From a bacterium (GTDB taxonomy: Bacteria > Myxococcota_A > Bradymonadia > UBA7976 > UBA1532): 64,000 bases of DNA. Under the pieces are notes generated by a model. It searched no databases. It had not been told where the DNA came from and was given only the letters and a program-made list of their open reading frames with translations. Below, piece by piece: positions 1 through 8,136 of this stretch. The translations under genes were made by a program, and so were the position numbers. Numbering within the stretch: position 1 is the stretch's first letter; each line of letters begins with the position of its first letter. Location: positions 1 through 64,000 of the forward strand of contig JAUHYW010000004.1 in the NCBI GenBank assembly GCA_030426085.1. The letters run 5' to 3'.

Positions 1-462
1 CTCGGCGGCGCCCCGGGCCCGGGCGTCCCAGCCGCCGGGCTCGTCGGCGGGCATCAGCCGCCGCAGCCGGCCGGTCGCGATCACCCGGGCCCCGGGCGCC
101 ACGCCGGGCGGCCGCCGGCTCGACCGAAGCCGGATCCGGTGGCGGGGCCAGGCGTCGGGTCTCAGCCGCACGTCGACCCACGGGCCGCGCAGCTCGACCG
201 CCTCGACGGTGGCCGACAGCGGCATGTCCGGCGGATGGGGCGGGGTGTCGGCGGACCAGCGGTGCTCGATGGCCCCGGCCAACGCCCCGCCGACCAGCGC
301 GGCGAGCAGCATCGTCGGCCCGCCGGCGCCGTCGAGGCGGCGGGCGGCGGCGAGCAGGCCGAGGCAGGCGGCGCCGGCGATCCAGGCGGCGCCGGGCAGG
401 GCCCCGAGGGGGGCGCCGAGCCAGAAGGCGAGGGGCAGGGCGAGGGCCAGCGGGCGCTGCAT
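1..462 (-). CDS. comEC: ComEC/Rec2 competence channel, N-terminal fragment
   Basis: The reading frame runs off the left edge, so only the first 154 codons are present. After an ATG at 460-462 there are two hydrophobic segments (about residues 3-40 and 50-66), then a soluble region with a DUF4131-like ending in which a Pro-Gly-Gly-Trp-Asp element followed by an Arg/Ala-rich stretch matches the conserved 'NPGGFD' region just before the ComEC channel domain. In the family, ComEC is the inner-membrane channel that passes single-stranded DNA into the cytoplasm during natural transformation. The start is supported by a GGAG about six bases upstream. It is divergent from the next gene. The competence domain and any beta-lactamase domain would lie outside the window, so the name rests on the N-terminus only. 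Confidence 0.72.
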   Translation of the reverse strand, partial: MQRPLALALPLAFWLGAPLGALPGAAWIAGAACLGLLAAARRLDGAGGPTMLLAALVGGALAGAIEHRWSADTPPHPPDMPLSATVEAVELRGPWVDVRLRPDAWPRHRIRLRSSRRPPGVAPGARVIATGRLRRLMPADEPGGWDARARGAAE

Positions 463-628
463 CCGGGCTCCACGGGTCGAGCGTCTACCTCCTCCATCGA
501 TCAGCCGCGGCGGTTGTTGCGCAGAAAATGCACCGGGCGACCCCCGAGCGCCCCCCGGCGAGCCTCATTGAATGTGCGCCGCGGGCCGTGCTACCCCCGC
601 CGCATTGGCTCGACCGGGGGATGCCGGG

Positions 629-1993
629 GTGCGCACATCGCTGATCCTGTTCGGGGTGGGCCTGGTGGTCTTCTCGGCGTTCGCCAACCGCCGGCTGATG
701 ATCCACAGCCCGGACAACCACTTCGTCTATCTGGCGGACGCCTTCCTCGACGGCTCGCTCGAGCTGACCCGCAAGCCGCACCACCAGAACGACTGGGCGA
801 GCTACGTCGACCTCGAGCTGAAGGGCCGCTCGGCCGAGACCCACGGGCCGTCGGTGAAGGGCTTCTTCACCCGGATCAAGGGCGAGCCGAACCAGTTCCA
901 GACCCTGGAGGGCGAGCGGATCGACATCCCCCGCCGCGACCGGGGCAAGCAGGTCACCCGCCACTTCGTCTCGTTCCCCCCGGGGCCGGCGGTGCTGATG
1001 ATCCCGATGGTGGCCGCGGTGGGCTACGGCACCAACGACGTGCTCTTCACGGTGCTCTTCGCCGCCTTCAACGTGGCCCTGATCTTCGGCTTCCTCCAGC
1101 TCTTGACCCGCCTGGGGCACTCGACCCGCACCGACCGCGAGAACCTGTGGCTGACGGCCCTCTTCGCCTTCGGCACGGCCCACCTGTGGTGCAGCGTGCT
1201 CGGCCGGGTGTGGTTCACCGCCCTCATCGTGGGGGTGACCTTCCACCTGATCTATCTGTACTTCGCCGTCGACGCCCGCCGCCCGCTGCTGGCCGGGGCG
1301 GCGCTGGCGATGGCCTTCGCCAGCCGGGCCTCGCTGGTCTTCGCGGCGGTGTTCTTCTACTGGCAGCTCTTCCTCTCGGAGAAGGGCCGGGCCCTCGAGG
1401 CCCGCGAGCGGTGGAAGCGCTTCGCCCTGTTCAGCGCGCCGTGCCTCGTGGTCGGGCTGCTGCTGCTGGCCTACAACGCCGCCCGGTTCCACGACCCGGC
1501 GGAGTTCGGCCACAGCTACCTCGCCGGCGGCACGATGCCCCGCATCCGCGACTTCGGGCTGATGCATTGGAACTTCCTCGACCGCAACCTGCACGCCGCG
1601 CTGACCCTCGTGCCGCGCATCGTCGACCACCCGCCCTACATCCAGCTCAGCAAGCACGGCATGAGCCTCTTCCTGACCACCCCGGCCCTGATCCTGCTCT
1701 TCCGCCCGGCCCGCAGCCACGCGCTGAGCCGGGCGTTCGCGGTGACCGCGGCGGTGGTCGCGCTGCCGATCGCCTTCTACCAGAACACCGGCTGGGAGCA
1801 GTTCGGTTTCCGGTTCTCGCTGGACTTCATGCCCTACCTCGTCGGCTGCCTCGCGCTGGGGGCCCGGCCGATGACCCGCTGGTTCAAGGGGCTGATCATC
1901 GCCGGGGTGCTGGTCAACGCGGTGGGGGCCGGCACCTTCCACCGGGTGGGCGGGCTCTATGGGCATCACATGGCCGAAGAGCCCAAGCGCTGA
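629..1993 (+). CDS. Multi-pass membrane protein, glycosyltransferase-39/PMT-like
   Basis: About 454 residues with roughly nine to ten hydrophobic segments spread over the whole length and a large early extramembrane loop (roughly residues 20-110) holding the HSPDNHF and ADAFLDGSLEL region. A short acidic/aromatic loop before many TM helices is typical of GT-C glycosyltransferases and of dolichyl-phosphate-mannose-type transferases that act on lipid-linked sugars at the outer face of the inner membrane, but I do not see a diagnostic motif. I chose the GTG at 629 over an ATG at 572 because the intervening codons have poor GC3 (CGT, GCT, GCA, CGA, GAT), unlike the rest of the gene, and a purine-rich GGGGGA sits upstream of the GTG. 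The gene is followed by a promoter-like sequence, so it is probably monocistronic. Confidence 0.6.
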   Translation: MRTSLILFGVGLVVFSAFANRRLMIHSPDNHFVYLADAFLDGSLELTRKPHHQNDWASYVDLELKGRSAETHGPSVKGFFTRIKGEPNQFQTLEGERIDIPRRDRGKQVTRHFVSFPPGPAVLMIPMVAAVGYGTNDVLFTVLFAAFNVALIFGFLQLLTRLGHSTRTDRENLWLTALFAFGTAHLWCSVLGRVWFTALIVGVTFHLIYLYFAVDARRPLLAGAALAMAFASRASLVFAAVFFYWQLFLSEKGRALEARERWKRFALFSAPCLVVGLLLLAYNAARFHDPAEFGHSYLAGGTMPRIRDFGLMHWNFLDRNLHAALTLVPRIVDHPPYIQLSKHGMSLFLTTPALILLFRPARSHALSRAFAVTAAVVALPIAFYQNTGWEQFGFRFSLDFMPYLVGCLALGARPMTRWFKGLIIAGVLVNAVGAGTFHRVGGLYGHHMAEEPKR

Positions 1994-2028
1994 GCGGTGT
2001 CGCGCGGGGGGTCCCGGGGGGGACCCTC

Positions 2029-2058
2029 TTGGGCGAAGACCGAAGGCGGTGCTATAAC
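2029..2058 (+). promoter_or_regulatory. Sigma70-type promoter for the FHA gene
   Basis: TTGGGC at 2029-2034 and TATAAC at 2053-2058 are separated by 18 bases. The predicted start near 2065 leaves a leader of about 43 bases containing GGAGGA at 2095-2100 before the GTG at 2108. TATAAC is striking in DNA this GC-rich. Confidence 0.6.
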
Positions 2059-2107
2059 TCGCGGCCATGAGGCCGAGTCGCTGGCAGAGCCGGCGGAGGA
2101 ACGGCGG

Positions 2108-3688
2108 GTGAGCAGGCGCTCCCGAACCGGAGAAGTGGACCCCATCCCGGCGCCCGAGGAGCGCCCGGAGCGGCCCGCGCGCGCGTCGGCCCCCTTCGAC
2201 TTCGGCGACATCGACGCCGCCATCGGCGACCTGACCGCCGACGTGGCCGCCGGCCCGGTCAACGCGGTCGAGCTGCCCCCGATGCCCTCGTCGGCCAGCG
2301 CGCCGGTGCCCGGGCTGGCGGCGGTCGAGGCCGGCTTCGGGCTGACCGACGAGCACCTCCCGGTGCCCCGGCCGGTCTCCCCCGGGCGGCCCGATGCGTT
2401 CGCGATCACCGGCGACCAGAAGGACTCGGCCCCGGTCCCGCCTGCGGCCCGGCCCCCGAGCGTGCCCCCCGGGGCGTGGTCCGGCCCGCCGCCCGCGGCC
2501 CATCATCCGCCGCCCTCGGCGGCGCCGCGCCCCTCGCCGGGCCAGTACCTGCCGTCGTCGGCCCCGCCCAGGCCCCCGGCCGCGACGCCGGCGCCCCCCG
2601 GCTTCTCGGGGCCGGTCTCGTCGGGCCCGCCGCCGGCCGGGCGCCCGATCCAGAACATCGAGACCGCCTTCGTCCGCAACCCGCTGCTCGCCGCCCGCCC
2701 GTCGGCCCCGACCCCCGCCGGCCCGCCGCCGGGCACCGACCCCCACGCGCCGACCGCCGCCCAACCCTCGGTCGGCGCGCCGCCTCGGGGGCGGCTGATC
2801 GTGCAGGGCGGCGACTGGAACGGCACCACCTGGTACCTCAACCGGGCCGAGACCCGCCTCGGCCGGGGCGAGGAGAACGACATCGTCGTGCTCGACATCG
2901 GGGTGAGCCGGCAGCACCTGGTCTTCGTGCGCCACCCCCAGGGCTTCCGGCTCGTCGACCTGCAGAGCGGCAACGGCACCTATGTCAACGGCCGGCGGGT
3001 GGTCGAGGCCGAGGTGTACGACGGCGACCGCATCGACATGGGCCACACCACCCTGCTCTTCGGCACCATCGGCCAGCCCCGGCTGCGGGCCCCGGGCACC
3101 GGCGAGCACGGCCGCGCGGGCGGGCGGCAGCTCCCGACGAGCTGGCTGATCGTGATGGCGCTGACCACCTTCTTCACCGTGCTGGGCACGATGTACCTGG
3201 TGCGCACCCTCAAGGGGGACGACAGCCCGCCGCCGACGCTGACCACGACCCGGGAGGCGGTGGCCAACCAGGACTGGAGCGCCGCCCGCGCCGCGCTGGA
3301 GCAAGCCCGCTCGGCGGGGGCCGACGAGGCCGAGCTGGCCGCGCTCGACGCCCGCATCGGGCGGGAGGAGAAGGCGCAGGGCCTCATCGAGCAGGCCCGG
3401 GCGCTGATGGTCGAGCCGGTGTCGACCGACGCGGCGAAGGCGATGCCCGAGAAGGTGGGCGCGCTGCTGGCCGGGGTGCCGCCGACGAGCGTCTACTCGG
3501 GCGACGCCCGCAACCTCGAGGGGCAGGCCGAGCGCATGCGCATCGACGCGCTGCTCGACGAGATCGAGCGGATGGTGGACGAGGGGCGCTCCGCGGCGGC
3601 CCTCGTCGGGGTGGAGGCGATCCTCGAAGAGGCCCCGGGCAACCCCCGGGCGAAGGCGCTGCGCCGCCGGCTGGCCGAGGACCGCTGA
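2108..3688 (+). CDS. FHA-domain membrane protein with proline-rich N-terminus
   Basis: 526 residues. Residues 1-225 are a low-complexity Pro/Ala-rich region. Residues about 228-320 form an FHA domain with the classic landmarks: LGRGEEND (about 251), SRQH (267-270) and NGTYVNG (289-295), the phosphothreonine-binding surface. One TM helix lies at about 346-365, followed by a charged helical tail of about 160 residues that looks TPR-like. FHA domains read phosphothreonine made by Ser/Thr kinases, so this protein could be a reader for the kinases of the island 35 kb downstream, but that link is inference. The GTG start at 2108 has GGAGGA seven bases upstream and a promoter further up. The FHA must be cytoplasmic, which places the tail outside the membrane. 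Confidence 0.82.
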   Translation: MSRRSRTGEVDPIPAPEERPERPARASAPFDFGDIDAAIGDLTADVAAGPVNAVELPPMPSSASAPVPGLAAVEAGFGLTDEHLPVPRPVSPGRPDAFAITGDQKDSAPVPPAARPPSVPPGAWSGPPPAAHHPPPSAAPRPSPGQYLPSSAPPRPPAATPAPPGFSGPVSSGPPPAGRPIQNIETAFVRNPLLAARPSAPTPAGPPPGTDPHAPTAAQPSVGAPPRGRLIVQGGDWNGTTWYLNRAETRLGRGEENDIVVLDIGVSRQHLVFVRHPQGFRLVDLQSGNGTYVNGRRVVEAEVYDGDRIDMGHTTLLFGTIGQPRLRAPGTGEHGRAGGRQLPTSWLIVMALTTFFTVLGTMYLVRTLKGDDSPPPTLTTTREAVANQDWSAARAALEQARSAGADEAELAALDARIGREEKAQGLIEQARALMVEPVSTDAAKAMPEKVGALLAGVPPTSVYSGDARNLEGQAERMRIDALLDEIERMVDEGRSAAALVGVEAILEEAPGNPRAKALRRRLAEDR

Positions 3689-3706
3689 CGGCGCCCCGGC
3701 GGGCGG

Positions 3707-4102
3707 TCAGCCCCCCGCGCCGCGCTCGGCGAGCAGCTTCTCGACCGTCTCGAGGATCTCGCCGATGTCGAACGGCTTGTCGTGGTAGGCGTCGGCCCCG
3801 TAGAGGGGCGAGGTCATCTCGTTGACCGTCTTGCCGATGGCGGTGAGCATCAGCACCTTGATGTCGGCGTACTCCGGCTTGCTGCGGATGTACTTGCAGA
3901 TCTCCCAGCCCGAGAGCGTGGGCATCATCACGTCGAGCACCACCAGATCGGGGCGCTCGGTGATGATCTTCTCGAGGGCCTCCTCGCCGTCCTGAGCCTC
4001 GATGACGTCGCAGTCGAGCCGCCCGAGCGCCCGGGTGAGGATGTGGCGGATCTCGGGATCGTCGTCGGCTGTCAGCAACAGGGGCTTTTGGCGCTCGGCC
4101 AT
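3707..4102 (-). CDS. Single-domain CheY-like response regulator
   Basis: 131 residues, a receiver domain and nothing else. The acidic pocket is D13-D15, the phosphoacceptor is D57 (VVLDVMMP), the switch Thr is T87 and the conserved Lys is K109 (DKPF). There is no DNA-binding or enzymatic output domain, so it must act through protein-protein contacts. GGAGG lies about six bases before the ATG. It converges on the FHA gene with an 18-base gap and diverges from the protease gene. No histidine kinase is nearby, so its partner is unknown. Confidence 0.9.
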   Translation of the reverse strand: MAERQKPLLLTADDDPEIRHILTRALGRLDCDVIEAQDGEEALEKIITERPDLVVLDVMMPTLSGWEICKYIRSKPEYADIKVLMLTAIGKTVNEMTSPLYGADAYHDKPFDIGEILETVEKLLAERGAGG

Positions 4103-4271
4103 GCATCACCTCCGTCGGGGTCACCGAGAGTCTGTGCCGTCGCGCCGCCGGGTGTCAACCTCGTGGGCGGGCATGAACCCCCCGCCCCGGCGGTTGCGAC
4201 ATGGCCCGCACGCGCCCCGATCCATTAGAATCCTCCCGGCGCCCGGCGGCGCCGTGGGACATCGAGGACGA

Positions 4272-7268
4272 ATGAAGTCGATTCAGCGCACGCTGCCCAA
4301 GACCTTCCTGGCCCTCGCGGCCCTGCTGGGGGCGTTCTACCTCAGCATCTCGTACCGCTACGGCGACCCGGGCTGGCGGCTGGCGTTCGAGACCCGCACC
4401 GCCGAGGCCAAGGGGGCCATCGAGGGCTATGACCTCGGCAGCCTGTCGATCCTCAACCGGGCGGTGATCCACATCAAGGAGAACTACGTCGACCCCGGGC
4501 GGGTGAACGAGCGCAAGATGCTCGGCGCGGCCATGGAGGAGGTCCAGCGGGCGGTGGCCGAGCTGCTCGTCGAGGTCGAGCGGGACGGCGAGGGCGTGCC
4601 CCACGCGCTGACGGTCCGCATCGACGCGGCCAGCCGGCGCTTCGACCTCACCGACGTCGGCAACCTGTGGAAGATGTCCTTCAAGTTCAAGGACATCTTC
4701 CGCTTCGTGCAGGAGAACCTGCGCCACCACACCCGCCTGCAGGACATCGAGTACGCCGCGATCAACGGCATGCTCTCGACCCTCGACCCCCACAGCGTGC
4801 TGCTGCGGCCCGAGGACTACCGCGAGATGAAGCTGTCCACCCGGGGCAAGTTCGGCGGGCTGGGCATCGTGATCAGCATCCGCGACGGGCAGCTCACCAT
4901 CGTCAACCCCATCGAGGACACCCCCGCCAGCCGGGCCGGGCTGCGGGCCGGCGACCGCATCACCCAGATCGGGCAGGACAGCACGGTCAACATGGCGCTG
5001 TCCGACGCGGTCGACCTGCTGCGGGGCCCGCCCGACACCCAGGCGGTCATCTGGGTCCTGCGCGACGGCTGGAAGCGCGCGCGCGAGTACGCCCTGACCC
5101 GGGCCGACATCAAGGTCAAGAGCGTCGCCTCGAAGATGCTCGACCACAAGATCGGGCTGGTGCGGCTGCGCAACTTCCAGAATACGACCTTCGACGAGCT
5201 GCAGTCGGCGATGCGCAGCCTCGACCGCAAGGCGAAGGGCCGCATGGCGGGGCTGGTGCTCGACCTGCGGGGCAACCCGGGCGGGCTGCTCGATCAGGCC
5301 ATCAAGATCGCCGACCTGTTCATCCGCTCGGGGCCGCTGGTGACCACGGTCGGCTTCGGCGACCGCATGCGCGAGCCGAAGATGGCCACCCGGGCCGGCA
5401 CCGAGTCGGCGCTGCCCATCGTGGTGCTCACCGACGCCCAGAGCGCCTCGGCCAGCGAGATCGTCGCCGGCGCGCTCAAGAACCACCACCGGGCGCTCAT
5501 CGTGGGCCAGCGCACCTTCGGCAAGGGCTCGGTCCAGATCATCTACGACAACAAGGACGACTCGGCGCTCAAGCTGACCATCGCCCAGTACCTGACCCCG
5601 GGGGACGTCTCGATCCAGTCGGTGGGCATCACCCCCGACCTCGAGACCCGGCCGGTGGTCATCACCGACGAGGGCACCGACCTCTTCGAGAGCGAGGACG
5701 AGCAGGGGGGCGAGGTGTCGCTGCCCGAGCACCTCGAGCACCACCGGGCCGAGGTCTCCAAGCAGGCGAAGCCGGCGCTGTCGCTGGAGTACCTGCGGGA
5801 CGAGGCGCTGCAGAAGCGCGTCGAGGAGAACCCCAACGACCTCATCGTCGACTTCGAGATCGCGCTGGCCCGCGATCTGCTCGTCGCCACCCGCAAGCCG
5901 GAGAGCGACGGCATGATGGCCGACATCGGCCCCACCGTGGAGCGGCTGCGGGTCGCCGAGCAGGGGCGCATCGCCGCCGCGCTCGACGCCCGGGGGGTCG
6001 ACTGGCGGCAGGCGGCCCTCGAGCCGAAGGCCGGCCGGCCGGCGGCCGAGATCGAGGTCCGGGCGCTGCCCGGCGACGCGGTCACCGCCGGGGAGACGTT
6101 GGCCATCGAGGCCACCGTGCGCAACACCGGCGACGCGCCGTTCACCCGGCTGCACGCGATCACCGCCTCCGACAACCCGCTGCTGGCCGGCCACGAGCTG
6201 GTCTTCGGCTTCGTGCCGCCCGGCGAGCAGCGCACCTGGAAGGTGGACGTCGAGCTGCCCAAGAGCGCGCTGACCCGGCGGGACGCGGTGAAGCTGGTCT
6301 TCACCGACGACGCCGACAGCGTCGTGGCCGAGGCCGGGCTCAAGGTGGGCATCACCCAGCTCCCCCGCCCCCGCTTCGCGGTGCACTGGCGGGTGGACGA
6401 CCGGGCCGAGGGCAACGGGGACGGGCTCCTGCAGCTCGGCGAGCAGGCCGAGCTGGTCGTCGAGGCCCGCAACGTCGGCGAGGGGCGCAGCTACACCGTG
6501 CTCGGCACCCTGCGCAACGACGACACCGACCCCCTGCGCGGGATCTACATCCGCCGGGGGCGGGTCGAGCACGACGGGCTGGCCCCCGGCGAGGGCGCCG
6601 GCATGCGCATGGCGTTCAAGGTCAAGGCCGAGAAGCCGGGCGCGATCCCGGTGCTGGTGGGGGTCTACGACGGCGACATCCGGGAGAGCACCACCGAGAA
6701 GGCGCTGCTGCCGGCGGTCGCCCGGGACGCGTCGGTGAAGCCGGTCGACGTGCGGCTCGCGCCGGCGGCGGGCGGGGCGGTCGACCTGCGGGGCGTGCCC
6801 CGGGCCGGGGCCCCGATCGTGGCCCGGGCCGCGGGGCACGCGGTGGCCGACGGACGCTACGGGGACTGGTTCCGGGTGCCGATCGAGGGGGGCTACGGCT
6901 GGGTCGTCGCCGACGCGGTCGAGCCGGTGCCGCCCACCGCCACGCCCCCCGGCAGCGGCGCGGTCGCCGCGGTCGAGCCCACCGGGCCCCCGGTCATCGA
7001 GCTGGCCGGCAGCGCGGTCGAGACCCGGGCCCGGGCGCTGACCCTGGCCGGCGCGGTCTCCGGGCCCCGGGCGGTCCAGGATCTGCTGATCTACGTCAAC
7101 GACCGCAAGGTCTACTTCCAGTCGAACGCCGCCGCCCGCCTGGGCGACGACTTCCGCTTCTCGGCCGAGGTGCCGCTGGAGGAGGGGGTCAACCGGATCA
7201 CCGTCGTCGCCCGGGAGGACGAGGACTACGCCAGCCGGCGCACGGTGATCATCAACCGCACGCCCTGA
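4272..7268 (+). CDS. S41 C-terminal processing protease with long C-terminal extension
   Basis: 998 residues, about twice the usual CtpA length. An N-terminal hydrophobic helix (about 10-27) exports or anchors it. A PDZ domain (about 185-270, with the GGLG carboxylate-binding loop at 195-198) is followed by the S41 core: S393 in SASASE and K418 in TFGKGS, spaced 25 residues apart as in E. coli Prc, form the Ser/Lys dyad. The last 400 residues hold beta-rich modules, probably CARDB-like repeats at about 580-800, a short SH3-like stretch near 850 and a terminal beta-sandwich. Such tails are a feature of delta-proteobacterial homologues and may bind the envelope. Expected role: trimming C-termini of periplasmic proteins. 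The ATG at 4272 starts just before the signal helix. Confidence 0.85.
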   Translation: MKSIQRTLPKTFLALAALLGAFYLSISYRYGDPGWRLAFETRTAEAKGAIEGYDLGSLSILNRAVIHIKENYVDPGRVNERKMLGAAMEEVQRAVAELLVEVERDGEGVPHALTVRIDAASRRFDLTDVGNLWKMSFKFKDIFRFVQENLRHHTRLQDIEYAAINGMLSTLDPHSVLLRPEDYREMKLSTRGKFGGLGIVISIRDGQLTIVNPIEDTPASRAGLRAGDRITQIGQDSTVNMALSDAVDLLRGPPDTQAVIWVLRDGWKRAREYALTRADIKVKSVASKMLDHKIGLVRLRNFQNTTFDELQSAMRSLDRKAKGRMAGLVLDLRGNPGGLLDQAIKIADLFIRSGPLVTTVGFGDRMREPKMATRAGTESALPIVVLTDAQSASASEIVAGALKNHHRALIVGQRTFGKGSVQIIYDNKDDSALKLTIAQYLTPGDVSIQSVGITPDLETRPVVITDEGTDLFESEDEQGGEVSLPEHLEHHRAEVSKQAKPALSLEYLRDEALQKRVEENPNDLIVDFEIALARDLLVATRKPESDGMMADIGPTVERLRVAEQGRIAAALDARGVDWRQAALEPKAGRPAAEIEVRALPGDAVTAGETLAIEATVRNTGDAPFTRLHAITASDNPLLAGHELVFGFVPPGEQRTWKVDVELPKSALTRRDAVKLVFTDDADSVVAEAGLKVGITQLPRPRFAVHWRVDDRAEGNGDGLLQLGEQAELVVEARNVGEGRSYTVLGTLRNDDTDPLRGIYIRRGRVEHDGLAPGEGAGMRMAFKVKAEKPGAIPVLVGVYDGDIRESTTEKALLPAVARDASVKPVDVRLAPAAGGAVDLRGVPRAGAPIVARAAGHAVADGRYGDWFRVPIEGGYGWVVADAVEPVPPTATPPGSGAVAAVEPTGPPVIELAGSAVETRARALTLAGAVSGPRAVQDLLIYVNDRKVYFQSNAAARLGDDFRFSAEVPLEEGVNRITVVAREDEDYASRRTVIINRTP

Positions 7269-7302
7269 TGAGAGCGGCGCACACATCCCGGCTTCGAAAA
7301 GC

Positions 7303-7337
7303 CGAAGGCCGACACCGCTGAGCGATGTCGGCCTTCG
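7303..7337 (-). terminator. Intrinsic terminator after tRNA-Pro
   Basis: A perfect 12-bp inverted repeat (7303-7314 with 7326-7337) around an 11-base loop is followed on the minus strand by GGCTTTT. It begins immediately after the tRNA CCA end, so it should end the rpe-tRNA transcript. It may also stop the protease transcript arriving from the other side, although that strand lacks a T run. Confidence 0.75.
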
Positions 7338-7414
7338 TGGTCGGGGCGAAAGGATTTGAACCTTCGACCCCCTGCTCCCGAAGCAGGTGCGCTACCAGAC
7401 TGCGCTACGCCCCG
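7338..7414 (-). tRNA. tRNA-Pro (anticodon CGG)
   Basis: Cloverleaf readable on the minus strand: acceptor CGGGGCG paired with CGCCCCG, D arm with TAGCGCAG and GGTAGCGCA, anticodon stem CCTGC/GCAGG around loop TTCGGGA (anticodon CGG, decoding CCG), and T arm containing GGTTCAAATCC. Discriminator A, and CCA is encoded at 7338-7340. The 5' ten bases overlap the 3' end of rpe. Confidence 0.95.
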
Positions 7415-8115
7415 ACGGAGGCGGCTTTCGAGGCGGCGGCTCTCGCTTCGAGACCCTCTCGGGCCAGATCTCGAATCGCGCTGATGGCCGCTGCATAGGG
7501 CCGGGCCCCGAAGACGGCCGAGCCGGCGACGAAGACGTCGGCGCCTGCGCGAGCCACCTCGAAAACGGTGCGCGTATTTACGCCACCGTCCACCTGGATG
7601 TCAACATCGAGCCCCCGGGCGTCGATCATTTTTCTGAGCGCGGCGATCTTGTCCAGGGTCCGGGGGATGAAGCTCTGCCCCCCGAAGCCGGGGTTGACCG
7701 ACATCAGCAGCACCAGGTCGAGGTCGTCGAGCACGTACTCCAGCACCGACAGCGGGGTGTGCGGGTTGAGGCTGACCCCGGCCCGGGCCCCGGCCTGCTT
7801 GACCCCCTGGATCGAGCGGTGGAGGTGCTGCACCGCCTCGGCGTGCAGCGTGACCGAGTCGGCCCCCGCGTCGCGGAACGCCTGCACCCAGTCGTCGGGG
7901 CGGCTGACCATCAGGTGGGCGTCGAACGGCAGCGGGCTCGCCCCGCGCACCGCGGCGACGATCTTCGGCCCGAAGGTCAGGTTGGGCACGAAGTGGCCGT
8001 CCATCACGTCGAGGTGGATCCAGTCAGCGCCGGCCTCGGTGACCGCGGCGACCTCGTCGGCGAGGCGGCCGAAGTCGGCGGAGAGGATCGAGGGGGCGAT
8101 CAGCGGGCCGGGCAT
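7405..8115 (-). CDS. rpe: Ribulose-phosphate 3-epimerase
   Basis: 236 residues, normal family length. TIM barrel with [10 protein letters not shown] at the N-terminus, the metal-binding [12 protein letters not shown] segment (H34, D36), AHLMV with the second metal His, [10 protein letters not shown] phosphate loop and VDGGV near the C-terminus. Interconverts ribulose-5-phosphate and xylulose-5-phosphate in the pentose phosphate pathway, feeding the Prs enzyme encoded 6 kb away. The stop codon TAG is read from inside the acceptor/D-arm junction of the downstream tRNA-Pro, so the last few codons and the tRNA share sequence. rsmB ends 22 bases upstream of its start, so rsmB-rpe-tRNA-Pro is a probable operon. 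Confidence 0.96.
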   Translation of the reverse strand: MPGPLIAPSILSADFGRLADEVAAVTEAGADWIHLDVMDGHFVPNLTFGPKIVAAVRGASPLPFDAHLMVSRPDDWVQAFRDAGADSVTLHAEAVQHLHRSIQGVKQAGARAGVSLNPHTPLSVLEYVLDDLDLVLLMSVNPGFGGQSFIPRTLDKIAALRKMIDARGLDVDIQVDGGVNTRTVFEVARAGADVFVAGSAVFGARPYAAAISAIRDLAREGLEARAAASKAASVGA

Positions 8116-8136
8116 GGCGTCTCCAGAGCGGGCGGG

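Noticed and set aside
572-628. Upstream ATG extension of the membrane protein
   Set aside because: The 19 codons have poor GC3 and no RBS; GTG at 629 is preferred.
485-3304. Long minus-strand open frame over the membrane protein and FHA genes
   Set aside because: Antisense to two well-supported genes with domains; composition is the usual GC-rich shadow.
4155-7286. Long minus-strand open frame over the S41 protease
   Set aside because: Shadow of a gene with clear catalytic residues.
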